Made by a program: the position numbers and the translations under genes | Shown here: piece after piece, positions 8,555 to 17,118 of the stretch | How positions within the stretch are numbered: the first letter of the stretch is position 1 | How the letters are laid out: each line of letters opens with the position of its first letter | The notes under the pieces: generated by a model | What the model saw: the letters and a program-made list of their open reading frames with translations, nothing else | Databases searched by the model: none | Told to the model about the DNA's origin: nothing | NCBI GenBank assembly: GCA_015232825.1 | Contig: JADFYY010000012.1 | Coordinates: forward strand, 1 to 33,094 | Length of the DNA stretch: 33,094 bases | Direction of reading: 5' to 3' | Origin: Magnetococcales bacterium | GTDB taxonomy: Bacteria > Pseudomonadota > Magnetococcia > Magnetococcales > Magnetaquicoccaceae

Positions 8555-9133
8555 ATGGCGCGGTTTGTGGTTTTTTTAGTGGCCGTGATAATGGTTTTGG
8601 TGGGTGTGTTGGTTTGGTGGGGGGATGCGTCCCAAGCATCTCTGTCTGCAAGCAAACCGGATATCCGGGGTTGGCTGTTGGGAGATCGTCTGCCCCGATT
8701 GGAGACGGATGTGGTTCGTCTGGAGGAAGGGCAGAAGCGGTCAACTTCTGCAATGGGAGAACGGATCAGCTCCCTGGAACACCAAGTTGAGGAGTTGAAA
8801 ACCCTCGTTGTTCGTCTGGAGGGAGTGGAATCTGCGGTTGCGCGACTGGAAAGTGGGGCCGTATCGGTTCGGCAGGATGATGGTGGGTGGCAACTGGCTA
8901 ATATCTTCACCCGCGTGCGGGAGTTCAGACAGCGTGTGGAGTTCGCCAAGCCTTTCACCCAACCGCCGCGTGTGATGATGGGGATTGTGATGCTGGATTT
9001 TAACCAGGAGAAGATTCGTTTTCAGAGCAGTGCTGAGGCCATTGATTCAAAAGGGTTTACGGTATTGTTTTCAACCCGTGCCGAGGAGCGTCCTAGGGAG
9101 GTTCGGGTGGAGTGGTTGGCGTTTGGCCGCTAA
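8555..9133 (+). CDS. Membrane-anchored coiled-coil protein with C-terminal H-type lectin-like domain
   Basis: A protein of 192 residues. A hydrophobic segment at residues 4-22 would serve as an uncleaved N-terminal anchor, leaving the rest outside the cytoplasm. Residues about 45-100 are rich in spaced Leu/Val and charged residues, as in a coiled coil (LEHQVEELKTLVVRLEG). The last 65 residues match the H-type lectin pattern: a phenylalanine-rich strand, PPRVMMGIVMLD, a mid strand with AEAIDSKGFTVLFST, and a closing VRVEWLAFG. H-type lectins bind N-acetylgalactosamine-type sugars as trimers or hexamers, so an envelope sugar-binding or assembly role is possible. That is inference from the fold. 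ATG 8555 has AAGGAG at 8543-8548. It is the third gene of the apparent helicase operon. Confidence 0.72.
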   Translation: MARFVVFLVAVIMVLVGVLVWWGDASQASLSASKPDIRGWLLGDRLPRLETDVVRLEEGQKRSTSAMGERISSLEHQVEELKTLVVRLEGVESAVARLESGAVSVRQDDGGWQLANIFTRVREFRQRVEFAKPFTQPPRVMMGIVMLDFNQEKIRFQSSAEAIDSKGFTVLFSTRAEERPREVRVEWLAFGR

Positions 9134-9201
9134 AGGTGAAATTTCAGAAGAAAGTCACATAGTGTCCTATCCTGGGGGTTAGGTTATAGTCAAGAGCTTT
9201 G

Positions 9202-9231
9202 TTGCAAGCATGCGTGGTTTTTTGTTATGCT
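9202..9231 (+). promoter_or_regulatory. Possible promoter of the Sel1-repeat gene
   Basis: TTGCAA at 9202-9207 and TATGCT at 9226-9231 are 18 bases apart, in the 152-base gap between the lectin gene and the Sel1 gene. The -10 element is only moderate. The gap has no other recognised feature. Confidence 0.33.
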
Positions 9232-9285
9232 TGAGGATTCAGAAATTTTTATTTCAATTGATTTCCTTATGCATGGGGTAAGAAC

Positions 9286-10182
9286 ATGAACAATAAGAAC
9301 CGATTGATATCCTTTGCGCACCTCTGGATCCTGGTCATGGTATTCTGTCTGCCGGTTTTTGCATCGGAAGAACATGTTGAATTGCAGCAGAAATATTTGA
9401 TCGCCGCCGAGCAAGGCGATGTCGAGGCGCAGAACAATCTGGGGGTGATGTATTACGAAGGCCAGGGCATTCCACGGGATGAATTGGAGGCAGAAAAGTG
9501 GTTTCGCAAGGCCGCCGAACAAGGGAATCTTAAAGCCCAACTCAACCTGGGTCAGATGTATGCCCAAGGACAGGGAGGGGCGCAGAATCACAAGGAGGCC
9601 GAGAAATGGTTGCGCAAGGCCGCTGAAAAAGGCTCGATGAAAGCTCAGTTCTCTCTGGCTATGCTTTACAGAAAAGGACAGGGTGTGCCGCAGGACTTCC
9701 AGGAGGCGATTCGTTGGTATCGTCTGGCCGCCGAACAGGGGGATTCCGAAGCCCAAAATAATCTGGGGCTGATGTCTGAACATGGGGAAGGTGGACCGCC
9801 CTCTTATGAAGAGGCGATCCGTTGGTATCGCAAAGCCTCTGATCTGGGAAATGCCGTTGCTAAAAATAACCTTGGCGTGCTTTATAAAAAAGGTCGGGGG
9901 GTCATGCAGGATTATCACGAGGCGGAACAGTGGTTTCGTCGTTCGGCAGAAATGGGGTATGTCAATGGCCAGTTCAATCTGGGTATGATGTATCGCTATG
10001 GTCAAGGCGTGGGTCAGGAGAGTGTGCAAGCTCACATGTGGTTGAATCTTGCGGCCTCGCAAGGGGATGAAAATGCCGTTCGGGAGCGCGACCTGCTCGC
10101 CAAACATATGAACCCTGCCGAAATCGCTCGTGCCCAAGAGTTGGCGCGGAATTGGAAACCACGGGCAGCTTCAGGGTTTTAG
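9286..10182 (+). CDS. Secreted Sel1-like repeat protein
   Basis: A protein of 298 residues with a Sec signal peptide (positive NNKNR start, hydrophobic core to about residue 24, cleavage probably after VFA). It is followed by six consecutive Sel1-like repeats of 36 residues from about residue 38 to 255, each with the AEQGD..AQNNLG..Y..GQG pattern and an EAxxWxRKAAE helix. Such alpha-solenoids scaffold protein-protein interactions in the periplasm. No catalytic domain is present. The C-terminal 40 residues are charged and helical. The ribosome site is weak (GGGGTAAG before ATG 9286). TerC follows after 32 bases, so the two may share a transcript. Confidence 0.85.
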   Translation: MNNKNRLISFAHLWILVMVFCLPVFASEEHVELQQKYLIAAEQGDVEAQNNLGVMYYEGQGIPRDELEAEKWFRKAAEQGNLKAQLNLGQMYAQGQGGAQNHKEAEKWLRKAAEKGSMKAQFSLAMLYRKGQGVPQDFQEAIRWYRLAAEQGDSEAQNNLGLMSEHGEGGPPSYEEAIRWYRKASDLGNAVAKNNLGVLYKKGRGVMQDYHEAEQWFRRSAEMGYVNGQFNLGMMYRYGQGVGQESVQAHMWLNLAASQGDENAVRERDLLAKHMNPAEIARAQELARNWKPRAASGF

Positions 10183-10214
10183 AAGAACAATCAATCAAAG
10201 GGAGATAACGTTTT

Positions 10215-11228
10215 ATGGAAGGGCAACATATTGGTTTTCCAATAGATATCGTATTGATTTTAGCCTCTGTGATCGCGTTTTACATGGCGACGGATATTCA
10301 TGCGCATCATAAAAATCGCACCATGACTCTTAAAGAAGCCAGTTTTTGGTTTGTTTTTTGGGTGTTTGCTGCCATCGCGTTTGCGGCCTATTTGTGGGTT
10401 TTTTATGACCCATCCTGGGGTAAGCTCTTTCTGGTGGGGTTTGTGTTAGAGGAGTCTCTCTCTTTCGATAACGTGATGGTCTTCATGGTGATCTTTGGAT
10501 CCTTCAACATCAAAGATGTGGTCCTGCGGCGGGTGCTGTTTTATGGCATTCTGGGTGCCATTTTCTTTCGTCTGGCCTTTGCCAGCGTTGGGACGGCCCT
10601 TTATGCCGCTTCTCCTTGGGTTGGATTGGGATTTGCCGCGATTGTCGGTTGGACAGCTTGGAAAATGGTTACTGCGGAAGAGGCCGATGATACCCTGACG
10701 GACTATTCCAATCACTGGTCTGTGCGCCTGATTGAGCGGTTTATTCCGGTCTATCCACGTTTGCACGGTCAAGACATGATCCTCTCTCGTCAGGAGGTTG
10801 AGGGGTTGCAGGCACAGGACTCTTCCATTCAGGTCAAAGGAGGGGCTGCACGTTACGCCACGCCAGCTTTTTTATGCATGATGATTATCCAGTTGACGGA
10901 TATCATGTTTGCCTTTGACTCAGTGCCTGCTGTGATCGCCGTGACCAAAGAACCGGTTTTAGTGTGGGGAGCGATGATCTTTGGCGTCATGGGGTTGCGC
11001 GCCATGTTTTTCATTCTCTCAAGCCTGATGAAATTTCTTGTTCATCTGGATAAGGCCATCATTGCTTTGCTGTTTTATATTGCGGCCAAACTGGCCATCG
11101 AGGCTGGCAACAACATCATTCAATGGCCCAATCTCCATCTTTCTCCGGGTCAGAGCATGATCGTGGTCTTTTCCATCCTGGCACTTGGGGTTCTGGCCTC
11201 TGTGGTGTTGCCAAAACCTAAAGAATAG
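10215..11228 (+). CDS. TerC/Alx-family integral membrane protein
   Basis: A protein of 337 residues with about eight or nine hydrophobic segments. The family signatures are present: EESLSFDNVMVF near residue 77 and DIMFAFDSVPAV in the C-terminal half, whose acidic residues are thought to bind metal. Family members (TerC, Alx) are linked to tellurite resistance, pH response and manganese export in the inner membrane. The length and the SLSFDN motif are closest to the Alx-like group. The middle loop (about residues 155-205) is cytoplasmic and charged. ATG 10215 follows AAGGGAG at 10198-10204. I see no yybP-type riboswitch upstream, as the gap to the Sel1 gene is only 32 bases. Transcription ends at the hairpin at 11251. 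Confidence 0.9.
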   Translation: MEGQHIGFPIDIVLILASVIAFYMATDIHAHHKNRTMTLKEASFWFVFWVFAAIAFAAYLWVFYDPSWGKLFLVGFVLEESLSFDNVMVFMVIFGSFNIKDVVLRRVLFYGILGAIFFRLAFASVGTALYAASPWVGLGFAAIVGWTAWKMVTAEEADDTLTDYSNHWSVRLIERFIPVYPRLHGQDMILSRQEVEGLQAQDSSIQVKGGAARYATPAFLCMMIIQLTDIMFAFDSVPAVIAVTKEPVLVWGAMIFGVMGLRAMFFILSSLMKFLVHLDKAIIALLFYIAAKLAIEAGNNIIQWPNLHLSPGQSMIVVFSILALGVLASVVLPKPKE

Positions 11229-11250
11229 GAGAAGTAAAGGAGAGTGGAAA

Positions 11251-11282
11251 AACTCCCCTGGATCTGCCAGGGGAGTTTTTTT
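11251..11282. terminator. Strong rho-independent terminator, probably bidirectional
   Basis: An 11-base perfect stem (11251-11261 pairs with 11267-11277, core CTCCCCTGG/CCAGGGGAG) with a five-base loop is followed by a T run to 11282 on the plus strand. On the minus strand the A run at 11248-11252 gives a second U tract. It separates the convergent terC-like and DUF1015 genes and overlaps the last codon of the latter. Confidence 0.9.
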
Positions 11283-12525
11283 AAAAAGTCTGCACCAGCA
11301 AGCCATCACGGAGTTTGGGTTCAAACCAAGTTGATTTGGGCGGCATGACATGGCCTGCATCCGCCACAGCCAGAAGTTCATCCATGGCGGTTGGAAACAA
11401 AGAGAAGGCCACAGCCATTTCACCAGAGTCCACACGCCGCATCAACTCTTCCAAACCACGTATGCCACCGACAAAATCAATGCGGGTATCCTTGCGGGGA
11501 TCGGTGATGCCCAGTACAGGATTGAGCAGTCGTTCTTGTAGGATGGTCACGTCCAGCCTTTGCACGGGGTCTTGTTCTTGATCCGGTTCCAAAGTGGCCT
11601 TAAGGCTATACCATTGGCCGGATAGATACATACCAAATTCGTGACGAACGGTTGGTCGAACCGGGGTATTGGCTGGAACCAATGAAAAAATCGTGCTGAC
11701 TTGTTGCAATAAAAGGTCAGGAGTCAGTCCATTGAGATCCCGGACCACACGGTTGTAATCGAAAATGCGGACCTGAGTGTCTGGAAACACGACCGCAAGA
11801 AATCGGGCAAAGGGTTCCTGAGGGGAGTCGTCCTTTGGAGAGGTCTCGCGCCGTTTTTGACAGATTCGGGCTGCTGCTGCGGCACGGTGATGACCATCGG
11901 CAATATAAAGTGTGGGCATTTGGTTAAAGGTGTCAGAAAATTCCTGGATTGTTTGTGTATCCTCCACCACCCATAAGGTGTGACGAATGCCATCATCTGC
12001 CACAAAGTCATAGGTTGGTTCGGTGGTTGAGATGATCTGTGTGGTCAATGCCTCAATCGTTGGGTGGTGCCGATGGATCAGGAAAACCGGGCCGGAATGG
12101 GCATTGAGAGTACTCGCAAGTCGGGTACGGTCGTTTTCCTTGTCTGGTCTGGTGAATTCATGTTTTTTGATGCGTTCTTGTAGATAGGCATCCACCGAGG
12201 CCAGCGCGGCCACGCCGATTTGATCGCGGCCATTCATTCTTAAACGGTAGATGTAATACCGAGGGGTCGGATCGCAGAGCATGATTTCTGCATCGCGCAT
12301 GAATTGAAAACGGTCTTTGGCTGTCGCGTATACCTGTTCATCATAGGGGGATATCTCTGGGGAGAGACCGATCTCTGCCTTGGAAACATGCAAAAAAGAT
12401 TCAGGAAGGTCTTTGGCCAGCAAACGGGCCTCTTCGCTGTTGAGGACATCATAGGGAGGGGCTGCCACCCGATGTTCCAGACCAGAACGGGGACGCCAAG
12501 CACAAAACGGTTTTAACAAAGGCAC
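11281..12525 (-). CDS. DUF1015 (COG4198-type) family protein
   Basis: A protein of 414 residues, the full usual length for this family. The signatures are APPYDV (22-27), KHEFTRPDKENDR (121-133) and ADGHHR (209-214), the last being a likely catalytic or ligand-binding segment. The biochemical function is not established to my knowledge; these motifs suggest an enzyme related to ParB/sulfiredoxin-like folds, but this is uncertain. The start is GTG 12525. Its ribosome site GGAG lies in the end of the preceding gene (12537-12534), and the gap to that gene's stop is three bases, so translation is probably coupled. It is the last gene of the kinase operon. Many genomes place DUF1015 near serine or D-3-phosphoglycerate metabolism genes, which I do not see here. 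Confidence 0.85.
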   Translation of the reverse strand: MPLLKPFCAWRPRSGLEHRVAAPPYDVLNSEEARLLAKDLPESFLHVSKAEIGLSPEISPYDEQVYATAKDRFQFMRDAEIMLCDPTPRYYIYRLRMNGRDQIGVAALASVDAYLQERIKKHEFTRPDKENDRTRLASTLNAHSGPVFLIHRHHPTIEALTTQIISTTEPTYDFVADDGIRHTLWVVEDTQTIQEFSDTFNQMPTLYIADGHHRAAAAARICQKRRETSPKDDSPQEPFARFLAVVFPDTQVRIFDYNRVVRDLNGLTPDLLLQQVSTIFSLVPANTPVRPTVRHEFGMYLSGQWYSLKATLEPDQEQDPVQRLDVTILQERLLNPVLGITDPRKDTRIDFVGGIRGLEELMRRVDSGEMAVAFSLFPTAMDELLAVADAGHVMPPKSTWFEPKLRDGLLVQTF

Positions 12526-12528
12526 GAT

Positions 12529-13497
12529 TTATTCTCCAACCAGTTGGGTGATTTCTTTTCGGATGGCTTCTTCCATGGTGTGTAATGCGTCTCCTAGTTG
12601 ACTCCAAAGGGTGTTGGCTTGTTGTAGGTCACCCTGACGTCCTGCTTGTTCCAAAGCAAAGGCGAGATGAAACACTTCGATCCGTCCAAAGGTGCCGGTT
12701 GCTCCTTTGATGCGGTGGGCGGCTTCGCGAATTTCATTGGCGTCGCCAGTGAGAAAGGCGTTTTGAATGCGACCCATTTGACTGACGGCGTCCGTGAAAA
12801 AAAGATCCGTGATTTCATTCAGTAGGTCAAAATCTCCATCGACCGTTTTAATTAATCGACTCATGTCCAAGACCATGGGAGACTCGACTTTTTCAGTGGT
12901 CAAGAGTCGTTCCATCTCCGTGAACAAAACGGTGCCTCGAACGGGTTTGGCATGAAAACTGTCCATGCCGACCTCTATGGCGCGATTTTTGTTCTCTTCA
13001 TCCACCAGTGCGGTGACCGCGATAATGGGAATGTGTTTGCCAGAGCCATTTTTTTCCTGTTGACGAATGATCTCTGTCGTCTGGAAACCATCCAGGAGAG
13101 GCATGCGCAGATCCATGAGTATCAAGTCGAAGGGGGTTTTGGCCATGCATTCCAAGGCCTCTTGACCGTTTTGGGCCAAGGTGACTTGATAACCCTGTAG
13201 GGTCAAAAGACGGGTCATGAGTTTTTGGGTGAATGGATTGTCTTCCACCAACAAAATAAGATGTTTTTTGGCGGTTGTTGACTCCTGTGCGGATGGGGGC
13301 TCGGCTAAGGGTTGGGGGTTGGGAAGTGAGGCGAGCAAGGATCCGCCTGCCAGTCGAATGCGTTGCAGATGTTCCCGTTGCGTCCCGGTCAAGGAGGTAT
13401 CGAGCAAAATGTCCGCATGGTGCAAAATCTCCTCGATCAGACGACGTTCGAGAAGGGTATCTGCGTGACGGATTGATAATTCGCCTGTCTGTTCCAT
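12529..13497 (-). CDS. Receiver-HPt phosphotransfer protein with degenerate HisKA-like N-terminus
   Basis: A protein of 322 residues. Residues 14-55 resemble a histidine-kinase dimerisation helix pair (EILHHADILLDTSLTGTQRE, then LAGGSLLASL), but the phosphorylated His position of the SHEIRTP motif is Leu15, and no ATPase domain follows. A complete receiver runs from about 78 to 200, with acidic pair EDN, Asp129 (LILMDLRMP), VTAL and Lys in AKPV. A complete HPt runs from about 215 to 320, with His261 in AAHRIKGATGTFG. The protein cannot phosphorylate itself but can accept and relay phosphate. It lies 22 bases downstream of the hybrid kinase and three bases before the DUF1015 gene. The likely role is to supply receiver and HPt functions that the kinase lacks. 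Confidence 0.88.
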   Translation of the reverse strand: MEQTGELSIRHADTLLERRLIEEILHHADILLDTSLTGTQREHLQRIRLAGGSLLASLPNPQPLAEPPSAQESTTAKKHLILLVEDNPFTQKLMTRLLTLQGYQVTLAQNGQEALECMAKTPFDLILMDLRMPLLDGFQTTEIIRQQEKNGSGKHIPIIAVTALVDEENKNRAIEVGMDSFHAKPVRGTVLFTEMERLLTTEKVESPMVLDMSRLIKTVDGDFDLLNEITDLFFTDAVSQMGRIQNAFLTGDANEIREAAHRIKGATGTFGRIEVFHLAFALEQAGRQGDLQQANTLWSQLGDALHTMEEAIRKEITQLVGE

Positions 13498-13519
13498 GGC
13501 TTTCTAAAATGATCCGTAA

Positions 13520-16500
13520 TTAAAAGGTTTCAATAAACTTTTCCACATGGCGAAATGCCGCTTCAAGGCGTTCGATGGTTCTTTTGGCCTCGCTCCATTC
13601 ATGGTGCAGTGATGATTGTTCCATCACCTTGGCCAGTTGCGCCATGGCGGTGACTCCCATATTGGAACAGGCTTCTTTGAGTTCCAGGGCAGCTTCTAGG
13701 ACTAAATCCGCATTTTCTTTTTGGATCATCTCGTCGAGCTTGTCTAGGAGTTCTCGTGCGGAAAGCTGAAAATGTTGCAACAGTTCGCGGATCATCTCGT
13801 CATCATCGCCGAAAAGTTGCCGCAATTGATTGATCTCCACGGGGGGAGGGGTGCCGATACTTTTTGGGATCCAGTACTGCAACTTTTGCAGCAGGTTTTC
13901 AGGAGAGACCGGTTTGCTCAGATAATCATCCATGCCCGCGCTTAAGCACCGTTCCCGGTCTCCTTTCATAGCGTGGGCGGTCATGGCAATGATGGGAATG
14001 TGACGAGAGGCGGCCTGTTCGGATTTGCGTATGGCGTGGGTGGCCTCAAAGCCGTCCATGACCGGCATTTGACAATCCATCAGGATCAATGCGTAGGGCA
14101 GATGTGAAATCGCCTCCACCGCCTCCTTGCCGTTGCTGACCGCATGAGCGGCATAGCCCAGTTTTTTGAGTTGCAGCAAGGCTACTTTTTGGTTGACTGG
14201 ATTGTCTTCCACCAGAAGCAAAAGATTGCCAGACTCCAGGGCATCATAGGCATCGGGTTGGAGCGTGTTGGTTTCCTTGGCAAGAGGCGCAGTGATCGAT
14301 TCCACATGGGGGAGGATACTTTCAGGGTGAACCTGTTCGGCAAGGCAACGGATTAAGGTGGATCGCCGGATCGGTTTGAGGAGAACCGCTGCAAAACCGG
14401 ATTTTAGGAAGTTATTTCGTTCTTCTTTGTCGTCCCAATCCATCAAGGCGATAATGGATAGTTCATGGCCGTTTTTTTCCCGTTTGAGGAGTTCGGCCAT
14501 GATTTGGCAGTCCATGTCAGAGAGGGTTGAGGCAATCATGACAATCTGGAATGGTTTACCCTTGCTGATGGCCTCCCGGTAGGTGATCAGCCCCTGTTCA
14601 CCGTTGGTGGTTCCTTGATGGAGCATGCCCCATGCGTTGAAACAGTCGCCAAGAATTTCTTGGTCGGTGGTTTTTTCCAGTACGGTCAAGATGCGAACTT
14701 CCCGCAAGAGTTCCATGGGTAGGCTGTCATTGTCAACAGGATCCAAGGAGGGTTTAAATGGGATGCGAAACCAGAAAACGGTTCCTCCTTCTTGGCGGCT
14801 GTGGGTGCCGATTTCACCGCCCATCAGTTCTGCCAACCGTTTGGAAATGGCCAACCCCAAGCCAGTCCCACCAAATTTGCGTGCGGTGCCTTGTTCAGCC
14901 TGGATAAAGGGTTCAAACAATCGTTTGGTCTCTTGTTCTCCCAGTGCCAGCCCAATGCCGGTATCGGCTACGGAGAAATGGACCATCACTTGATCCCTGA
15001 CCTCGCCCTCTAGCAGGACTCGTATGGTCACTTCTCCTTCATCGGTAAACTTGACGGCATTGCCCATCAGGTTGAGCAGCATTTGTCGCAAGCGTCCAGG
15101 ATCCCCGATCAGTGTATCAGGAATGCGTGGGGAGACATGAGTCATCAGGGAGATGCCCTTTTCGTGAGCTTGGGGAGCAAGCAGTTCCGCAACCCCCTCC
15201 ACAACCGTCAGAAGAGAAAAATGGATGGCGTCAATGTTGATTTTTCCGGCTTCGATTTTGGAAAAATCAAGGATGTCGTTGATCAATGCCAGCAAAGAGC
15301 GGGAAGAGTCGTGGACGATTTCGGCAAATTCCATCTGTTCTTCGTTTAACGGGGTATCCATGAGCAGATCGTTCATGCCGACGATGGCGTTCATGGGGGT
15401 GCGGATTTCGTGGCTCATGTTGGCCAAAAAGGCCGATTTCTGACGTGAGGACTCCAGGGCCGCATCTCGGCACATTTTCAGCTTGTTGATCTCATCCACG
15501 GTCAAGGCGGCATTCCGAAAGATGGCCATGGAACCGATGATTTCAGTCTCTTGCATCAGCGGTGTTGTGACGTAGGAAACGGGAAACAGTGTGCCATCTT
15601 TGTGAATAAAGTGGTCATCCTCGACTCGGTAGGAGCGGCCCAACAGGCTTTGATGGACCGGACACTCCCGCATCGGAAAGGGGGTGTTGTCTGCCCGTTT
15701 GTAATGGATAATTTCATGCAGGTTTTTATGCAGAAGTTCAGCCTCTTGCCATCCCAAGAGTCGTTCTCCTTCCTTGTTTAGGGAGAGGAGTTGACCTTTG
15801 TTGTCCAGAACATACGCTCCATCCCCCATGGAATCCATGATGAGCCGCAAGAAAGAGAGGTTTTGTTCCATACGGGTTTCGGTCGCGACCCGTTCGGTGA
15901 TATCTGAGGCGACTGTGATGTATTGAAACGGGCGGCCTGAGGGGGTCAAAAACGGGACAATGGTGCAATCCAGCCAGAAAAAATCCCCATTTTTTTTACG
16001 GTTACGAATCTCTCCTCGCCAGATGCGTCCGTTTTGAATGATGCGCCACATCTCTTTGAAAAAGGATTTTTGGTGATAGGCGGAATTAAAAATTTTGTGA
16101 TTTTTTCCCAGGATCTCCTCTTTGGAGTAGCGGCTAACCTGGAGGAGTCTACTATTGACATCAATGATCGTCCCTTCCGGGTCGGTGATGCTCATGAGGA
16201 GATGTTCATCTACGGCGTTTTTTTGTTGTTCCAGTTTGCTCATGACCTCCTGAAAGTGTCGGGTCCGGTCAGTGAGGATTGCATCCATGCGTGACCGTTC
16301 GATCATATCGCGAAAAATTCCTTGAATGGCGATCTGTTTGCCATTTTCATCCAGAATGATGCTCGCGTTCATGGAGACCGGAGCCTGCTTGCCCCGGCGG
16401 CACAATAGAACCAGATCAAAGTCTTCGACGCTTTCGCTGGTTTTCAAAATTTGCATCATTTCATGGAGGTGTTCGGGATTGGCACAAAAATCGACCAAGG

Positions 16501-17068
16501 GGCGTCCTAGGATTTCGGCTGGGCGGTGTTTTAACAGCTTTTGTACCGAAGGGCTGACAAACTGGAGAACGCCGTTGAGATCCATGCGGTAATAGACATC
16601 TTCCATGAAGTCGCAAATGGAGTGGAATTGCTTGATTTTTTGGTTGGTGGAGCGAGCCTTGCGTTGCTCTTCGGTAACATCGCGCACTAAGATGAGATCA
16701 CCGAGCATGGCAGGGGTCAAGGCGTGGGCATGACCCATAAATTCTATGGAAAAAATGGCAGATTCCGGTTTGTTTGGAATGTCTGTTTCCTGTTCGCGCC
16801 AACCAATGCGTTGACCCAAGCCACAGTGTGGACAGCGGGTGACAGCAGGGTAGGAAAAACCAGCGGAAATCCGTCCCCACCACGCTTCGGGAGAACCCCA
16901 GGGGCGAGAGAGGGTGTTTAATGCAGCATCGGTCGAGTGGATAGAACCACTTTCTCTGACAATACCCATTCCAGTGGGAGATTTGTCGAGATCGGGTGTG
17001 CCGTTTGTGCCGGTGTTTGCATGTTTCATGATTGGACGGCTCTCACTTTTGGCTTCTGACATGGTCAT
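13520..17068 (-). CDS. Soluble multi-PAS hybrid histidine kinase with inactive REC1 and inactive HPt
   Basis: A protein of 1182 residues with no membrane segment. The N-terminal region (about 45-125) ends in a PAS-like LILVRDVTEEQRK and contains CPHCG. Three PAS domains follow (about 135-265, 290-410 and 415-535); the second has the aerotaxis-type RNRKKNGDFFWLDCTI pattern. The HisKA has SHEIRTP with His553. The ATPase has NLMGNAVKF, DTGIGL and GGTGLGLAISK. REC1 (about 785-900) has Ala846 where the phosphoacceptor Asp should be. REC2 (about 945-1060) is intact with Asp998. The C-terminal HPt-like bundle has Leu1128 in place of His. The kinase senses an intracellular signal, perhaps redox or oxygen via PAS. 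ATG 17068 is chosen, with a weak GGATAA site upstream. It is followed by the receiver-HPt gene after 22 bases. Confidence 0.92.
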   Translation of the reverse strand: MTMSEAKSESRPIMKHANTGTNGTPDLDKSPTGMGIVRESGSIHSTDAALNTLSRPWGSPEAWWGRISAGFSYPAVTRCPHCGLGQRIGWREQETDIPNKPESAIFSIEFMGHAHALTPAMLGDLILVRDVTEEQRKARSTNQKIKQFHSICDFMEDVYYRMDLNGVLQFVSPSVQKLLKHRPAEILGRPLVDFCANPEHLHEMMQILKTSESVEDFDLVLLCRRGKQAPVSMNASIILDENGKQIAIQGIFRDMIERSRMDAILTDRTRHFQEVMSKLEQQKNAVDEHLLMSITDPEGTIIDVNSRLLQVSRYSKEEILGKNHKIFNSAYHQKSFFKEMWRIIQNGRIWRGEIRNRKKNGDFFWLDCTIVPFLTPSGRPFQYITVASDITERVATETRMEQNLSFLRLIMDSMGDGAYVLDNKGQLLSLNKEGERLLGWQEAELLHKNLHEIIHYKRADNTPFPMRECPVHQSLLGRSYRVEDDHFIHKDGTLFPVSYVTTPLMQETEIIGSMAIFRNAALTVDEINKLKMCRDAALESSRQKSAFLANMSHEIRTPMNAIVGMNDLLMDTPLNEEQMEFAEIVHDSSRSLLALINDILDFSKIEAGKINIDAIHFSLLTVVEGVAELLAPQAHEKGISLMTHVSPRIPDTLIGDPGRLRQMLLNLMGNAVKFTDEGEVTIRVLLEGEVRDQVMVHFSVADTGIGLALGEQETKRLFEPFIQAEQGTARKFGGTGLGLAISKRLAELMGGEIGTHSRQEGGTVFWFRIPFKPSLDPVDNDSLPMELLREVRILTVLEKTTDQEILGDCFNAWGMLHQGTTNGEQGLITYREAISKGKPFQIVMIASTLSDMDCQIMAELLKREKNGHELSIIALMDWDDKEERNNFLKSGFAAVLLKPIRRSTLIRCLAEQVHPESILPHVESITAPLAKETNTLQPDAYDALESGNLLLLVEDNPVNQKVALLQLKKLGYAAHAVSNGKEAVEAISHLPYALILMDCQMPVMDGFEATHAIRKSEQAASRHIPIIAMTAHAMKGDRERCLSAGMDDYLSKPVSPENLLQKLQYWIPKSIGTPPPVEINQLRQLFGDDDEMIRELLQHFQLSARELLDKLDEMIQKENADLVLEAALELKEACSNMGVTAMAQLAKVMEQSSLHHEWSEAKRTIERLEAAFRHVEKFIETF

Positions 17069-17118
17069 TCTATTATCCGTTAATAATAGACTCCATCAGG
17101 CTATTGGGCAACGGTCTT

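Noticed and set aside
9190-10137. 315-residue open frame on the minus strand
   Set aside because: It lies exactly opposite the Sel1-repeat gene and is repetitive only because the repeats are. It has no ribosome site and no recognisable domain.
10183-10214. Manganese riboswitch upstream of the TerC gene
   Set aside because: The gap is only 32 bases, too short for the yybP-ykoY fold, and no paired element is visible.
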